The notes under the pieces are model-generated. The model ran no database searches and was not told where the DNA came from. It saw nothing but the letters and a program-made list of their open reading frames with translations. From contig CAJNOI010000109.1 of the NCBI GenBank assembly GCA_905250115.1, positions 39,359 to 103,358 on the forward strand: a DNA stretch of 64,000 nt, given 5' to 3'. Source of the DNA: Adineta steineri. Lineage: Eukaryota > Rotifera > Eurotatoria > Adinetida > Adinetidae. This document shows positions 1 through 12,602 of the stretch, in pieces. Each line of letters opens with the position of its first letter. Position 1 is the stretch's first letter. The translations under genes were made by a program, and so were the position numbers.

Positions 1-860
1 ATGTGTATATGTGTACGTAAGTGTATCTCTTTTCTTTTCTTTTCTTTCTTCTATTGTCCATATGACGATCATATTTTTTCATCCAGGTCTTTCCTTCCTG
101 CCGTCCATGAGAATTATATTGAAATTCTCATCTTCTTTCTTTTTCTTATTTCACTCTACATATTCGTTTACTTCTTGTACAGTTAGAAAGAAGATGTTGT
201 AATACATCTTCTTTGTTTTTGTCCACTTTGATGAGAAGTAAGAGGGAAGCACTTATATCACTCTCTTTCTTCTCCTTATTTTTTTTGTTCATCTCTTTTT
301 CTTTCTTGTATATTTTCTTGAATATCTTTTGTGTGTTTGCGTGTCTGCATAGGGAGGATGTAAATAACCAGTTCTTTTTAAATAAAATTAGTTAGTGAAT
401 AAGGAAAATGTTCTTTTCCTTATTCGACCAATTCAGTGACAAAAAACAGTCTTGTAACAACAATGAAGAAAATTTATTTGTTAGTTATTTTATGCATTGG
501 CTCCTTTAGGACCCAGTGCAGCCAAACTTTGCACGACATTACATTTCGACAAGGGAAGATGAAAACGGGTCAGTGCGACCAAAGGGGTGGACGGGAAGAG
601 TTTCGACTCCAAGTTTTGGAGCGTGGGGGTCGGAGTCGATCTTCTATTAACCAACATCCACCCTCCATATTTTCGACGTTATTGAGGATAACCTTATTAA
701 AGACTATTCGAGATATTAATAAGCATACCAAAAGGATTATTACAATTATATCGCAATAAGTAGTATTGAGAGAGTCTTGTTTTTTTATTTATTAAATTTT
801 GAGATAATGAAAAAACGATGAAGTATAAAAATAGAAAAAGAAACTATGAAAATCATAGGT
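1..860. other. no convincing gene; pyrimidine-rich flank
   Basis: The first 350 bases are T/C-rich on the plus strand and give only low-complexity reading frames. A frame starting with an ATG near 462 begins with a signal-peptide-like stretch (MKKIYLLVILCIGSF), then turns basic and low-complexity up to a stop near 759. It overlaps a GC-richer patch that looks repetitive. I cannot support it as a gene. Confidence 0.4.
604..638. repeat. short inverted repeat in a GC-richer patch
   Basis: CGACTCC at 604-610 is matched by GGAGTCG at 632-638, so the segment can fold. The surrounding 545-665 stretch is richer in G than its flanks. It may be the remnant of a small non-autonomous element, but I see no terminal repeats or target duplication. 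Confidence 0.3.
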
Positions 861-3751
861 TTATAAAGTCTTTCGTTGAAATTTTGTTCGTAATAGTAAA
901 ATAAGAATACTCAGTAGTTGACCAACACCAAAGAGAAGAACAAGTAAACCAATATTACGATTATAATTACTCTAAAATATATACATAAAAATAGATCTCA
1001 AAAACAAATATATTTTTATACAGACTTTCTTAAAATTATAATACGCAAGAACATCATCACCATTTCTTAAACATGTTGTATTACCCATTGGATTACAGTC
1101 AAATGATTTAACATCTGCCCATTGATTAATCGATAACAGTTCATCTGTATAATAAGGCCATGAAATATAATGTAACCAAATAAGCCATTTAGGTATTGAG
1201 CTAAATTTAAAAAAAAGCGATAAAATTATTCAAGATTTTACTTTATATTATGTTAATATACTTTGTCTTTATATAAAAACCAGATGCAACAAGCAGAGGG
1301 ATAAGAATTGGAACAACTAGTGCTGAAGCAACAGTAGGCGTTGGACTAGAGACTCCTATCAATGTTCCTACAAGAAAAAATAAATGTTTTCAATATAATT
1401 TTGTTTTTCTTTTATTTACCAACAGACATTGAAACTAACATACATAGAAGAAGAATACCTTGTAGAATAAAAAATCTTCGAGCACTATTATATAAATTAG
1501 CCATCCAATAAATAATAGTTATTGATAAAAATATATCAATTGCAGTTATTGGTAATTCGACTATTACTTTTGATATATAATAAGGTATTGTACGATAAAT
1601 TCCATCATCATGTTCTTTAAAAAATAATGGTGATTGTCGACTCATACTCTAAAATTTTAATGTACAAAAAATATTATAAAAGAAATTTTTTTTTTTATTT
1701 TAACTTACATCAGCATTTCTTTGAACAACCATGAATGTTACGTCAAGAATCATTAGAAATAAAACTGATGACATATTTTGAGAAGCGGTTTGATCATATT
1801 TTAAATTTAAAAATGAAAAACCCAGAATAAGACCAAGAATTATTGATACAAGTATACGTAAACGAAATTCAAATGGATTACGAAACATATCAATCAATAA
1901 ACGCCATAATAACCAACGAAATTGATTGAAAATATTAGTTTTATATCTAAATAAAAATTACTCAGTTTGTTTTTCTTTTAATCAAAACAACAAACTTTGA
2001 TGAATGATCAAATATTCTATTTGGTTGATCATCATCAATTGAATGATATTTTTGAATTTCATCAATATATTGAATATTAAAAGATGAACGTTCATATGTA
2101 TCACAAATATTCTAAAAAAGAAAACGAAAAAAAAAGAAAATTTTTCATATACTATCAATATTACTTGAATTCGTTCAAGTGATTTTTCTTTGTCAAATGG
2201 TAATATCGATAATGTTTGAATATAAAAATCTGATAAATTATAATTATTTGGTGCTTCGAAACCTAATCTAAAAATAAATATTGAAATTTTATTATTTTTT
2301 TATGTGAGTATATTATGCATTATTGACTAACGTATTAAAAAATTCTTGAGCTTTTTTTCTTGAACCAAAATAAGCAACACGTCCTTCGGCTAATAGATAA
2401 AGTCTATATATATATATTAAACATAAATAAATTAATAATAATGAAATATTCTTACGTATCAAATAATTGAAAAATTTCACTTGATGGTTGATGAATTGTA
2501 CAAACAATTGTTTTACCTTGATTACACAATTTACGCATTGCATCACATATTGTAAATGCCATGCTTCCATCGAGACCTGATGTTGGCTATGATAAAATAT
2601 TATTTTATAGTAATAAATATATATATAAATTACTTCATCAGCAAATAATAAAGGTGGATCAATCATTACCTATATTCATATTAATAAATTAAAATAATAA
2701 TATATTATTAAATATACTTCAGAAGCAAAGAGTAAACGTCGTTTTTCACCACCTGATAAACCTTTAATAAGTCCTGGTTGACCTATGACCGTATTTTCTA
2801 CTTTATTCAAATTGAACTAATAAATATAAAGTTACCATTTAAATTCGTCTAATTTATATATATATATATATTATCTTACCAAATCAAGCATTTCATCAAT
2901 ACGAGCAATTCGTTGGTCTTTTGATATATCATGATTTAATCTTAACATTGCCTAAAATAATATTATTAGATTTCAAATTATATAAATATTATTACATGAA
3001 AATGTAAATGTTCTCGTGTTGTCATTGATGGTATGAATAATTCTTCTTGTTGTACATAACCTGATACTCGATTAATATTTCTACCCATATTTGTTCCATT
3101 TACTCTAACTTCACCCTCAATTTTTAATGTACCAGGTCGACGATTTGTTAAAATATTTAATAATGTTGTTTTACCAGCACCACTAGCACCCATTATAGCA
3201 ACTAATTGACCTGGTTTAGCAATGCCACTAACTAAATTAAGTTTTATATAAAAAAAACAACTGATCTTTTCTTATTTTTACCTCCTTCGAGCAACATTGT
3301 TGATTGACTAACTGCTTTCCATGGACACAATGCTTTTGTAATTGTTCGTTTAATACCTTTATCTTCTGGTGGTGCCTTTGCTTTTAAATCAAGCCATGTA
3401 AGAGTAACCGGTGGTGAAGTAAAATTTATTTTACTTATTCCTAAATCATCATCATCGTCATAAACAACTGTTCCTTGAGTTTGTGATTGTACTTTAGATT
3501 TTCGTCTTTTTCCATAGAGAACATCATGTTGAACAGGTAGATTTGCTTGTTGTCTTAAATATCGATACCAATCAAGATCATGTTGTTTATTTGGATAATT
3601 ATGTGTACGCCAAGCAGAATTCTATGAAAAGAAAATTGTAATTAATAAAAAAAAATTATTTTATTTTTTTTTTCGAGTATACATTTTGTCGAATATAATC
3701 ACCGAGTGTATTAATTGGATAATTTCGAAAATTATTTTTAGGTTCATTCAT
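861..3751 (-). CDS. ABC transporter, subfamily G (White/ABCG half-transporter)
   Basis: Fifteen exons on the minus strand: 3751-3683, 3621-3282, 3231-2996, 2951-2880, 2816-2718, 2669-2634, 2586-2456, 2403-2332, 2267-2165, 2111-1996, 1946-1709, 1648-1420, 1367-1262, 1200-1026, 971-861. They total 2133 nt (710 aa), all with GT-AG junctions in phase. Domain order is ATP-binding then membrane, as in ABCG half-transporters. Visible motifs are Walker A (GASGAGKTT, exon 3), the signature LSGGEKRRL (exon 5), Walker B LLFADEPTSGLD across exons 6/7, and the switch IHQPSSE (exon 7). The C-terminal part has about six hydrophobic segments in exons 11-15 and an extracellular loop with Cys before the last one. 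Family knowledge says such proteins dimerise and export lipids, sterols or xenobiotics; the substrate cannot be read here. The start is the first ATG after an in-frame TAG. The N-terminus of about 135 residues before the nucleotide-binding domain is longer than in many relatives. Confidence 0.93.
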
Positions 3752-4639
3752 TTGAAAAATCTATTAACAAAGAAAATATTATAAATTATTGTAAGACGTA
3801 AATTATTTTCTAATAGCTTACTTTTTTATACTGTTCAATAGTGTTAGTATGTTAATATACTGACAGATAAATAAAAAATACAGTAAGAGAAAAGATACAG
3901 TTATATATGATTTACTGACTAAACTGAAAGAAAATGAAGAGTCAATCATGTAGAACGATGAAATAATGTATGTAATACTTATGACAAATTTATGAGATGC
4001 CTAATTTGAGTTTGAACATAAATGGATATCGAATACTTAATATATATTCGGAAAAAAAAAATATATATATATATAAAGCAGTATGAATAGGTATTGATAA
4101 TTTTCGTTTGCATTCGAACTCGAATTAGGCAAGTACTCACAGAAACGGAATTCGACTACAAAATAACAACAAGAAAAAAGAATTTCTTCACAACTTCGTT
4201 TTCTTTGAGGAAACTAATAAAAATATATAAATGAGTGAAACATATTAAGATAAATCAAATAATATAATTTTTTATTGTTATGATGCCCAATCGATTACAT
4301 AAGCAAAAATCCTCATTTTTGATATAAATAACAAAATCAAGTAAGCACATGTATAAAAAGTTAGAATTATAAACATATGAAAATGTGGTCAGATTACATT
4401 TTTTCTCTTATTTCATTGATTAATTCATTAGTTTCTCGTTCATTTTATATCAATTCATAAACAAACGTTTTTTATATCGTAGCAAAGTTTGTGATGATTT
4501 CTAATAGAGGAAGTATTTGTGCTGATAATATTGCACTTTATTATGTTTCTTCTTATCGAGAATTGCATCAACTTCATACAAAGTATATACTTATTTACTC
4601 ACTCATTAGAGAGAGTAAAAAAATAATAAGAACGAAATA
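3752..4639. other. intergenic, no gene seen
   Basis: AT-rich sequence with short TA runs (for example near 4060). No reading frame or splice pattern that I can support. It is the upstream flank of the ABCG gene and so presumably holds its promoter. Confidence 0.5.
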
Positions 4640-4935
4640 AGACGGGAGCAAAAGAGTATGAAAGGAAAGTACAGTAAGAACAAAATAAGACGGAGCAAAG
4701 TATCACATGATGTATAAAATATGGACAAAATGACAAGGACAATAGGAACGAAAATAAGAAGAGAGCAAAGTATCACATGATGTATAAAATATGGACAAAA
4801 TGACAAGGACAATAGGAACGAAAATAAGAAGAGAGCAAAGTATCAAATGATGTATAAAATATGGACAAAATGACACGGACAATAGGAACGAAAATACGAC
4901 GAGTGCAAAGTATTACATAATGTATAAAATAAGAA
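4640..4935. repeat. 70-bp tandem repeat, about four copies
   Basis: The word GCAAAGTAT recurs at 4695, 4765, 4835 and 4905, giving an exact 70-bp period. Two inner copies are nearly identical and the outer ones diverged; a degenerate copy precedes 4695. The reading frames on the minus strand here simply repeat the unit and are not taken as genes. Confidence 0.9.
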
Positions 4936-5711
4936 CAGTACTTCAAATGAGATGTATCATAAAAAAAGGACAAGCATCGTCACAAAGTGAAACTAGAAAA
5001 ACAATACGAAAAATACCATTTTTACTCGTAAAATTCGAATATATAATACAATATGAATATTGTTTTAGACATATGATGATCATATAATAATAGGATGAAG
5101 TATATACAAAATATAATGTTATTTGTATATTTTTATCATTCTATAGAACTAAAGAAAATTCAACTAAATAATTCATTGTATAACTGAAAACTTTTGAGAT
5201 TATTAAGTATATTCTTTATTGATGTATTACTTTATCTATATTTGTATATAACTAATAAAGTATATGCGTCTTTTTTTTTGTACATCAACAAATATCATGA
5301 ATAAATAAATGATTCATCAAGTAATAATCTTAGCATGACGTCAATATCTAACCACGTATTTTATTTTTTCTATAAATAATATTCGGATTAGTGAGTATAA
5401 AATGGATATTCTCTAATAGCTGTATAAATACGTAAGCAAGTATTCATATTATTATATTGTTGAGTATTTATATTTCGACAAAAACTTTTGCACAAATTTT
5501 AGTAAGTATTATCGTTTGCTTCTATAGATTTGAGAATAGATACAGAAATTTTGTTTTATTTTATATTGTTTCATAGAAAAATTTCAATAAAATTTATATG
5601 AGTATTTATTTATGACAAAAGTTAAATGTTAATTTTGATAAATTATAAGTATATTACTCTGTTGTTTTAGATATTCTTATTTTTTCGTTTCGTCTTCTTA
5701 TCTTATTCAAT
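4936..5711. other. intergenic, no gene seen
   Basis: AT-rich sequence leading up to the acyl-CoA oxidase-like gene. No feature recognised apart from its probable promoter region. Confidence 0.5.
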
Positions 5712-7790
5712 ATGAGATTAACTGCTGATCTCTGTCAGTCTGAACTGTTCAATATACAAACCAATGATTCAGACAATTTACAGCAGGCTGAAAAGTCTTA
5801 CTTAAGAGCTGAAGCTATTTCCAAAGCTTATGGTAAGATTCAAGTGCTTTAAAATACAGTTTAATAAGTTTATACATTCTTGTAGGATTAACTTTAGAAG
5901 ATATTCTTAATGTATCTCCTAAGTTTTGGCAAATGCATACTGATCCCATCGTACAGATGGATGGAGGCGCCACAACTTTGCTGACTATTCAGTATAACCT
6001 CGTTGTTGGAACAATTGGTATGTTTGTAGGAGAGAGAAAGGATCTTGAACCTCTTCTTCAAGATTTAGTAGAATATAAAACAATGTAAGTTTTCATAGTA
6101 TAACACACTTGTTTAAAAAATGAATTTATTTTTTTTTAGTGGACAAATTTGTTTAACTGAATTAGGACATGGCCTCAATGCACTCTATCTACAAACAACT
6201 GCAACTTTACAAAGTGATGGAACTTTCGACCTTCATACTCCAAATGATCAAGCTGCAAAGTCTGTCATATATTTAATTAACTATTGTTACCATTAATGAT
6301 ATTCATTTTCAGATATATGCCACCAACAATTCCTGTTCTTGGACGTACTTGTATTGCTGTAGTATTTGCTCAATTGATTGTTGAAGGTGAACATAGAGGT
6401 CTTCGACCTTTTATTGTTACTCTTAATGACGGACATTGTATGAGTCCAGGTATCAAAGCAAAGTAAACTCAACTCATATAAGATAGCACTATTTTCTAAC
6501 ACATTTCTTCTAGACTTTTACCAAGACGTTCTGGAGCACATCCTGTCAATCATGCCATTACTTCTTTCAATCATGTTCGTCTTCCATCAACTGCCCTTCT
6601 AGGCAATCTTAAGAAGCCATCCTCATTACGTATACATTTTCTTCTTTCTATCATTCGTGTTAGTGTTGGCACTCTTGCTCTAAGTTCCAGTGCTTTACCC
6701 GGTTTGCAGATTGCATCTCATATTGCTTATCATTACAGTATTCGACGGACAATATATAATCATGATGGCAGTCAAATTAATATTCTCTCTTTTCGAACAC
6801 AACAAATTCCTGTTTTCACAGCAGTTGCACAATGCTACGTTCTTCAAGCATTTACAAAACATTCCATAAATTATTTTATTGATCAATCACTTGATCCTCG
6901 TTCAAGACATGGTGTTGCTACAATATATAAAGCTGTCTGCTTGCAACATTCTCAATCATCGCAACTAGAACTTTCTGAACGTTGTGGAGCTCAGGGCCTT
7001 TTCGGTTACAATCAAATCATCACTCAATATGTATATTTGTATATTTAATTCTAAACTTTTTCTTGATGCATTTTTTTTAGTGCAATACACAAGGAATTGC
7101 GATCGCCGAGGGAGATATCCTTGTCCTTACAATTCGTATGTTGTTTTATATCATTTATGCTATTTTTTATTTCTTATTTTTTCTCTATACAAAGGTCTTG
7201 TTAGCGAACTTTGCATTGGAAGATATTCCCTTCCTCAAACATCCAATCCAGAAAGCCTTCTGGCTAAACATGAAGCTAGTGTATTTGAAGAGTGTCACGC
7301 TATTGCTAAACAGTATGGACATCGTAGTAAAGAGTTCTCATCCTATGTTTTGCCTAAATGTCGATCCGTTATTGAGGCTATGGGACATCGTGCGGCGTAT
7401 GATGCTGCAGTAGCTGATGAAGTACCTCAAACATTGATCGACATCTATATCTGCCATGTTATCAAGCTTGATCTTGCATGGTACATCGAAAAAGGACTCC
7501 TTACACGCGCACAATTCACTCATATGGAAGCAGAAGCATTCGAAAAAGCCGTTCCATTGATGCATGATTGGGTAGAACAAATGGATGTTGGATCGTATAT
7601 CAAGGCACCCATTGTCAGTGATGACAGATGGGCAAAATTCGGTAAAAGTTTATATTGCTACGATGATGTCAAAAATGCTTCACATGTCGTTGATACTAAT
7701 ATCGAAAGCACAAGCAATGTGTCAGTTGAGAATATGACTATTCCAACATCAAGCAATTCTACTGAAGCCTCAGTCAATAACAAAATTTGA
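5712..7790 (+). CDS. acyl-CoA dehydrogenase/oxidase-family protein
   Basis: Seven exons: 5712-5832, 5886-6084, 6140-6259, 6313-6462, 6514-7030, 7081-7135, 7195-7790. They total 1758 nt (585 aa) with all junctions in phase. The middle carries the flavin/acyl-CoA middle-domain pattern ICLTELGHG, followed by a region with FIVTLND; exon 6 has AIAEGDILVLTIR, comparable to the EGDNTVL segment of peroxisomal acyl-CoA oxidases. The C-terminal exon is helical and rich in Ala/His/Tyr. Family knowledge: FAD enzymes oxidising acyl-CoA at C2-C3, oxidases passing electrons to oxygen in peroxisomes. There is no C-terminal SKL-type signal (it ends NNKI), so location is open. The sequence impression is closer to fungal acyl-CoA oxidase-like proteins than to animal ACOX, but that is from memory of motifs only. 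ATG 5712 opens the first exon. Confidence 0.85.
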
Positions 7791-8020
7791 AGTTTTCAAG
7801 GGCAAAATTATAAATAAAACTTGATAAGCGACAGCGATTTTTATTAGCATTTTATAAACAAAAACTAAACTTTTATCTACTAATATATTTATTTCATTTA
7901 CTTAATAAATTCTATATTTCAGTAAATTTATGTTACCATCATCAATAAAGATATAAAATTACCTATTAACATCATATAACATATACATAAGAGATAAAAA
8001 AAATTAGAATGAAAATTACT

Positions 8021-8055
8021 AGATGTGGGTGGGTAGGAATGTACTTGCGGGTATT
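8021..8055 (+). repeat. telomere-like element, G-rich half only
   Basis: GATGTGGGTGGGTAGG followed by GCGGGTA. It matches the G-arm of the dispersed TGTGGG family in this window, but no C-rich arm follows. Confidence 0.5.
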
Positions 8056-8105
8056 GTTTTTATGATATTCACATTCATGACCAGCAGTTCCAAAATTCTT
8101 ATTCG

Positions 8106-8136
8106 GCAGAATTTTGTAATTTATACAAAATTCTGC
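8106..8136. repeat. perfect 13-bp hairpin
   Basis: Arm GCAGAATTTTGTA, a five-base loop, then its exact reverse complement TACAAAATTCTGC. Related words recur at 8155-8165 and 8210-8245 (AAATTCTG, CAGAATTTTGCAG), suggesting a decayed MITE-like repeat. Confidence 0.6.
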
Positions 8137-8386
8137 TTTAGAAATAGGACTCTTAGCGGAATTTTATTTTCTCGTAATTGATAGATTGGTTGATAGAGCA
8201 TAAGTATATAAAATTCTGGATTCTGCTGGCTCAGAATTTTGCAGGCCGTTTAACAAGGACGTTTGCTTGTTATATGAAAAAGTTGTCCAGTCAAATTGCT
8301 TTGAAATCTGTGTCATGTTTGTATATTTTGTAAGGAGAGAAATGATTCATTTTTTTCTAATTTTACTTGTATTAAGAGAAAAAAAA

Positions 8387-8448
8387 GGTGGGTGTGGGAA
8401 TTCAGTTTATCTTGTATCCACACACATATACCCACAACCACACTCTCC
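8387..8448. repeat. telomere-like inverted element
   Basis: G-arm GGTGGGTGTGGG at 8387-8398, an AT-rich spacer, then a C-arm made of CCACACAC, CCCACAACC and CACTCTCC. Member of the dispersed family. Confidence 0.75.
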
Positions 8449-9168
8449 AGATGGTATTTGAAGTGTTAATGAATACCAAAAGTTTCATTCGAATTTTGAC
8501 GAATGTATGCGATCATTTCTTCCTAATTATACGAAACAGAAGTGTTAATACTATCTGTGATCGTTTGACCATTAGTTTTTGACATAGCCACGATCGACGA
8601 TTTGTTCAGCTTCTATTTCTATGATGGATTTTTATAATTTATACGATAATTATTAAAGATTTTCATTCTCATTAATTAACAAGAAGAGAAGAAAGGATAG
8701 GTAAAGATAGAAATGTAACCAAGCGCTCCTATGTCTATTCTCAAAAGGGGAAAGACTGAAAAGAAGACAATAATTTATTTGAATATTTATAAATAAATTA
8801 AAATATAGAATTGATAGTGTTGATTTTATTTCATTTCTTTTTTATTTGATTATAATAGAAATAATAGCAGGTACATTATTGCTTCTTATAAACATGTATA
8901 ATATTCAAAAATGACGTATGAAGAGAAAAGCAATCGACCGAGTCAACAAAAAGGAAAGAACAGAAACGAAATAAAATGATATATCTATCGTCTAAATGAC
9001 TCATAAATATGGAAATTACCAAGTCGGTAACCAATATAAATCAACTGTCATCACTTCCCTTTCGTTTTACTTTATATTTAATCGTGGTCTTCGAAAATAT
9101 TATAACGAATTTCACAAGGTCAGTATTTTATTTTCAACTTTGGAAATTTCCTACGAATAAATAAAAAC

Positions 9169-10058
9169 ATGAATTCATCTCAAAACAAAACCAAATCTTA
9201 TGGTAAATATATATTTGAAAGAAATAATTTCGATTCTATAATTTTAATAATAATCAATATTTATCATATTGAATTAGTAGATTTTTACTCTTTATATATA
9301 TTTTTTATTTAAATTAAGGTAATGATGATCTTGATGATTTACTTGGTGAATTTAATATACGAAAAAGTTTAGGTGAACGTCTCTGTTTATTAGAAGATTA
9401 TAAAATAATAATTGTTTGTGATGATTCTGGATCAATGAATACAACTATTGATGGTAGTCAAGATACTCGATGGGATGAACTTTGTTCGATTGTTAAATTA
9501 TTAATAGAAATTTGTATGTTATTTGATTCTAATGGTATTGATATTTATTTTCTTAATCGAGGACGTTTTCTTAATGTAAAAACTTCTGAATTTGTTGATA
9601 AAATATTTTCGAATCGTCCACGTGGTTATACACCATTAGTACCTATATTAAAGAAGATATTTAAATCATCATCAACTCGTATAAATGCAGATCATAGAAA
9701 AACTCTTGTATTTATTGCGACAGATGGTGCACCAACGGATGAAAAAGGACATGTTAATTTGGAAGAACTTGAATGTTTAATGAATATAGAACGTGAAATA
9801 GAAACAACTCATGTCATGTTTTTATTATGCACTGATGATCCAATTTATAATGATTGTTTAACTGATTGGGATAATAAAATGATCAATATGGATGTTACAG
9901 CCGATTACATAACAGAAAAAGAAAAAATTCATACATATCGTGGTAAAAATTTTCCATTTTCAAAAGGCGATTATGTTGTTAAAGCATTACTTGGTGCTAT
10001 TGATCCGGATATTAATAATCTTAATCAACCTGATGAAGATATTTTTCTTCATCAATAA
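9169..10058 (+). CDS. von Willebrand factor A (VWA) domain protein
   Basis: Two exons, 9169-9202 and 9319-10058 (774 nt, 257 aa), joined across G|GT. Nearly the whole protein is one VWA domain. The metal-ion-dependent adhesion site is visible as DDSGSMN (DxSxS), a Thr in RGYTPL, and an Asp in ATDGAPTD. There is no signal peptide or membrane segment, so an intracellular protein is likely. Family knowledge: VWA domains bind partner proteins through the metal site and occur in intracellular complexes (ubiquitin, transport, chelatase partners). No second domain is present to indicate a job. The tail is acidic. The start ATG gives an 11-residue first exon; the second exon alone has no ATG before the MIDAS motif. 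Confidence 0.85.
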
Positions 10059-11317
10059 TATTAGAACTCATTTATAAGTGATGAATAAAATAGTTAATTT
10101 ATCAGTAAAATATCACTTGTTGTTATACACGTATATTTTATTATAGAGAATTATTTATTAAAACATAAACTAAAAACCGATATTTTAATTCGAATTTAAC
10201 AGTTAACTCTAAAATAAAAATCTAATTGAGAATGTATCTTCTATATGTATCAACTACTTAATCGAAAGAAATCGTAACTTAATTGTTAACTATCAGAAAA
10301 CTTCAAAGTCTTTTTAATGAAAAAGATCAATATGAAATAGTATAGGTAGTTCGATACAAATTCATTATTCTATAAACACAAGCTTTTCGCAATTATCAAA
10401 TATTAAAATAGTCGATACTGCATTATCAAGATGGTTCATATCAAAGAACTCAATGAGCGTGAGTAATGATGATTTAATGTATAGTAATATTCATTTCAAA
10501 GAGTCTGATTTTAATATAATCTTAAAGATGTGGATTTAAATCGGGGTGTCTCTCATTTATCTTGAGGGTGGGTGTGGGTGTCTATTGTTTCTACTCACTC
10601 CCACGTTTACATCCATACACATACTCTACAAAATAACAACTAACACTCTTTTTTGTGCTTGAAATATCTCATACTTATAACAAGTCGCTTAGCTAAAATA
10701 ATTTCTTTCACGTATTAACGGATCTGGATAAAGTTTTCTCATCAGTTTAGATGTTGAAACTAGTGGAAGACCAAACGCTTATTTGTCTTATCTCATAAAT
10801 AAGTTATTTCAAGTTAAGATTAAGTAGAAATGATGCTTTGCGTTTTATATAAATCATATACAAAACAGTCGATTACTTTTTTCTCTGCTTTGTAGAACTG
10901 TATGTAAAAAAAAGACGTTAGTTACTCTCAAAACTTATTATAAAAGTCTATTTTTCGTTTCTATCGTTCTTTCTCTCTCCTGTTATATTATTCAACTGAA
11001 TGTGTGAGTTTATTTTACTTTCATTTACTTTCCTTTGCGAAAGTAAAAAAGAAAATGTAAGTGCCACCCCTACTGTGCACGTATTTAAATCATATATAAC
11101 GTGAAAAAGAAAATGACCTTCGTTCGTTCGTTCTTATACTCATGTGAATACTTTCAAATATATGCATATATTTACTGTATTGCTTTACGTTAATGATTAT
11201 ATCAATATTGACAAACAATAATCATCATCTCAAAATCTTACAGTAGAGAAATATTGTATAAAACTCCATTGTTATTAGCTATAGTTTGGTAATAGAAGAT
11301 TTAAAATTACACGTATA
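10059..11317. other. intergenic; holds one telomere-like element
   Basis: No gene supported. A telomere-like element lies at 10561-10628. The rest is AT-rich sequence and the upstream flank of the LITAF-type gene. Confidence 0.55.
10561..10628. repeat. telomere-like inverted element
   Basis: Starts CTTGAGGGTGGGTGTGGG, followed by an AT-rich core, then CACTCCCACG and CCATACACATAC. It shows the shared outer word ATCTTGAGGG seen in several other copies. Confidence 0.8.
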
Positions 11318-11671
11318 ATGCAACAACAACCGGTAATAAATGGAAATCCAACTCGAATTACTGGTACCGTTCCTGTGCGATGTATATGTTACAGTTGTCA
11401 AAAAGATATTGTAACACGTACAGAAAAGAAAAATGGTCTTGTTACGTGGCTTAGTTGTGGAGGTATATGTGTTCTTGGTGCTCCGTTTGGCTGTTTTCTT
11501 GGTTGTTGTTTAATTCCATTCTGTGTCGATGCAACCAAGGTCAGGAAAATTCATTTGAAATATATAATAAACTAATTCGATTTAATTTTTTTGTTCATAT
11601 ATAAATAGGATACTGTACATTATTGTCCAAATTGTTCTATTGTACTTGGTGAAGACAGATTACTGTCATAG
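11318..11671 (+). CDS. LITAF-domain (SIMPLE-like) protein
   Basis: Two exons, 11318-11539 and 11609-11671 (285 nt, 94 aa). The layout is typical of LITAF domains: an N-terminal CxxC knuckle (CYSC), a central hydrophobic, Cys/Gly-rich stretch (CGGICVLGAPFGCFLGCCLIPFC) and a second knuckle HYCPNC encoded by exon 2. Family knowledge: the two knuckles bind one zinc ion and the hydrophobic middle inserts as a monotopic anchor in the cytosolic face of late endosomal/lysosomal membranes, where such proteins act in sorting and degradation. The N-terminal Pro-rich tail usual in vertebrate LITAF (PPxY, PSAP) is reduced to about 20 residues without those motifs. Stopping at the end of exon 1's open frame would lose the second zinc knuckle, so the intron is needed. 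Confidence 0.9.
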
Positions 11672-12602
11672 AAAAACTCTCAATGTTATTGAATCAAAGT
11701 TTTCGTTTCACTACGTTATTTATTATAACTGAACAATAAAGAAACATATTATCGTAAGAGTAAGCATTGACATTGAAGATTTTTGCGTTCATTCCTGATA
11801 ATGATCTAATGATGACTATTGAAAAAATAATAAAAGCATAATAACTGATAAATATCATCCGTAATGAAAATTCTGCTCCGATGTAACACGAAATTTGACA
11901 GAGTTGAAGACGCAGTATTAGTGTAGAAAGAAAAATTGAAGTATATAAATTTACTAATCAAAAAGAAAACGATATAAACTAATAAATAAAGATTCAATAA
12001 TTCATAAAATAATTAAATCGAATAGAATTATTATATATCAACATCGCAAATACTGCGAGATCATCGTTCGAGATGTAGCTGACATCATTAAACGAAAATA
12101 AAATTGTTATATTAAATTCAGACACAATAAAGAGATTATGAAAAAGATATGCAATAGTTTTTTTAATAATTTTCAGTTTTCTTTATGAGTGATATAAATC
12201 CTATTTCTCAATTGATGTCGTTCAGTGGCCAAAACTTATACATTTAAGTCATAGAACTATCTTGTGGGTGTGGGTGGGTATGGGTGCTGGTATCACCTTT
12301 GTATTGGCACCCACACCAACACTCACCAACATCCACACCCACAAAGAAGAATCAAAAGAAACTAAAGAATACTTTATTCAAGACAAGAACGAATGTGAAT
12401 ATAAGGTTGTAGATGATGTTGATAAAAGAAAATGATAACAGCTTTGACATTTGAAATATGAATCGAAACTATATTTTTTTTGCAAGAGCGCATATACGCG
12501 ATATTTTACAAAGTCTAATTACATAAAAATAAAAAAGTAAAAAGAAATCAGAAATAATCAATGTTTATAAAATTGTTTTTTTTGTCGTCATCATTTGCAT
12601 TA
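11672..12602. other. intergenic; holds one telomere-like element
   Basis: No supportable gene. A telomere-like element at 12261-12343 is the clearest structure. The right end is the 3' flank of the aminotransferase gene. Confidence 0.55.
12261..12343. repeat. telomere-like inverted element, best-preserved copy
   Basis: CTTGTGGGTGTGGGTGGG, then TGGGTGCTGG, an AT-rich loop, then CACCCACACCAACACTCACC and CATCCACACCCACAA. The two arms are imperfect reverse complements, about 30 nt each. Confidence 0.85.

Larger units (their letters stand above)
7791..9168. other. intergenic region rich in small repeats
   Basis: About 1.4 kb without a supportable gene. It holds a telomere-like half element (8021-8055), a full one (8387-8448), and a group of AAATTCTG/CAGAATTT words between 8090 and 8245, including a perfect hairpin at 8106-8136. 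Confidence 0.6.

Noticed and set aside
436..759. Possible small secreted protein
   Set aside because: The in-frame first codon is GTG, the body is low-complexity and overlaps a GC-rich inverted repeat; only the signal-like stretch is suggestive.
4606..4973. Two overlapping minus-strand frames with repeated Ser/Leu-rich units
   Set aside because: They follow the 70-bp tandem repeat exactly and have no independent coding signal.
8387..8448. Chromosome end or simple interstitial telomere
   Set aside because: The arms are inverted and imperfect with an AT core, and coding genes lie on both sides.
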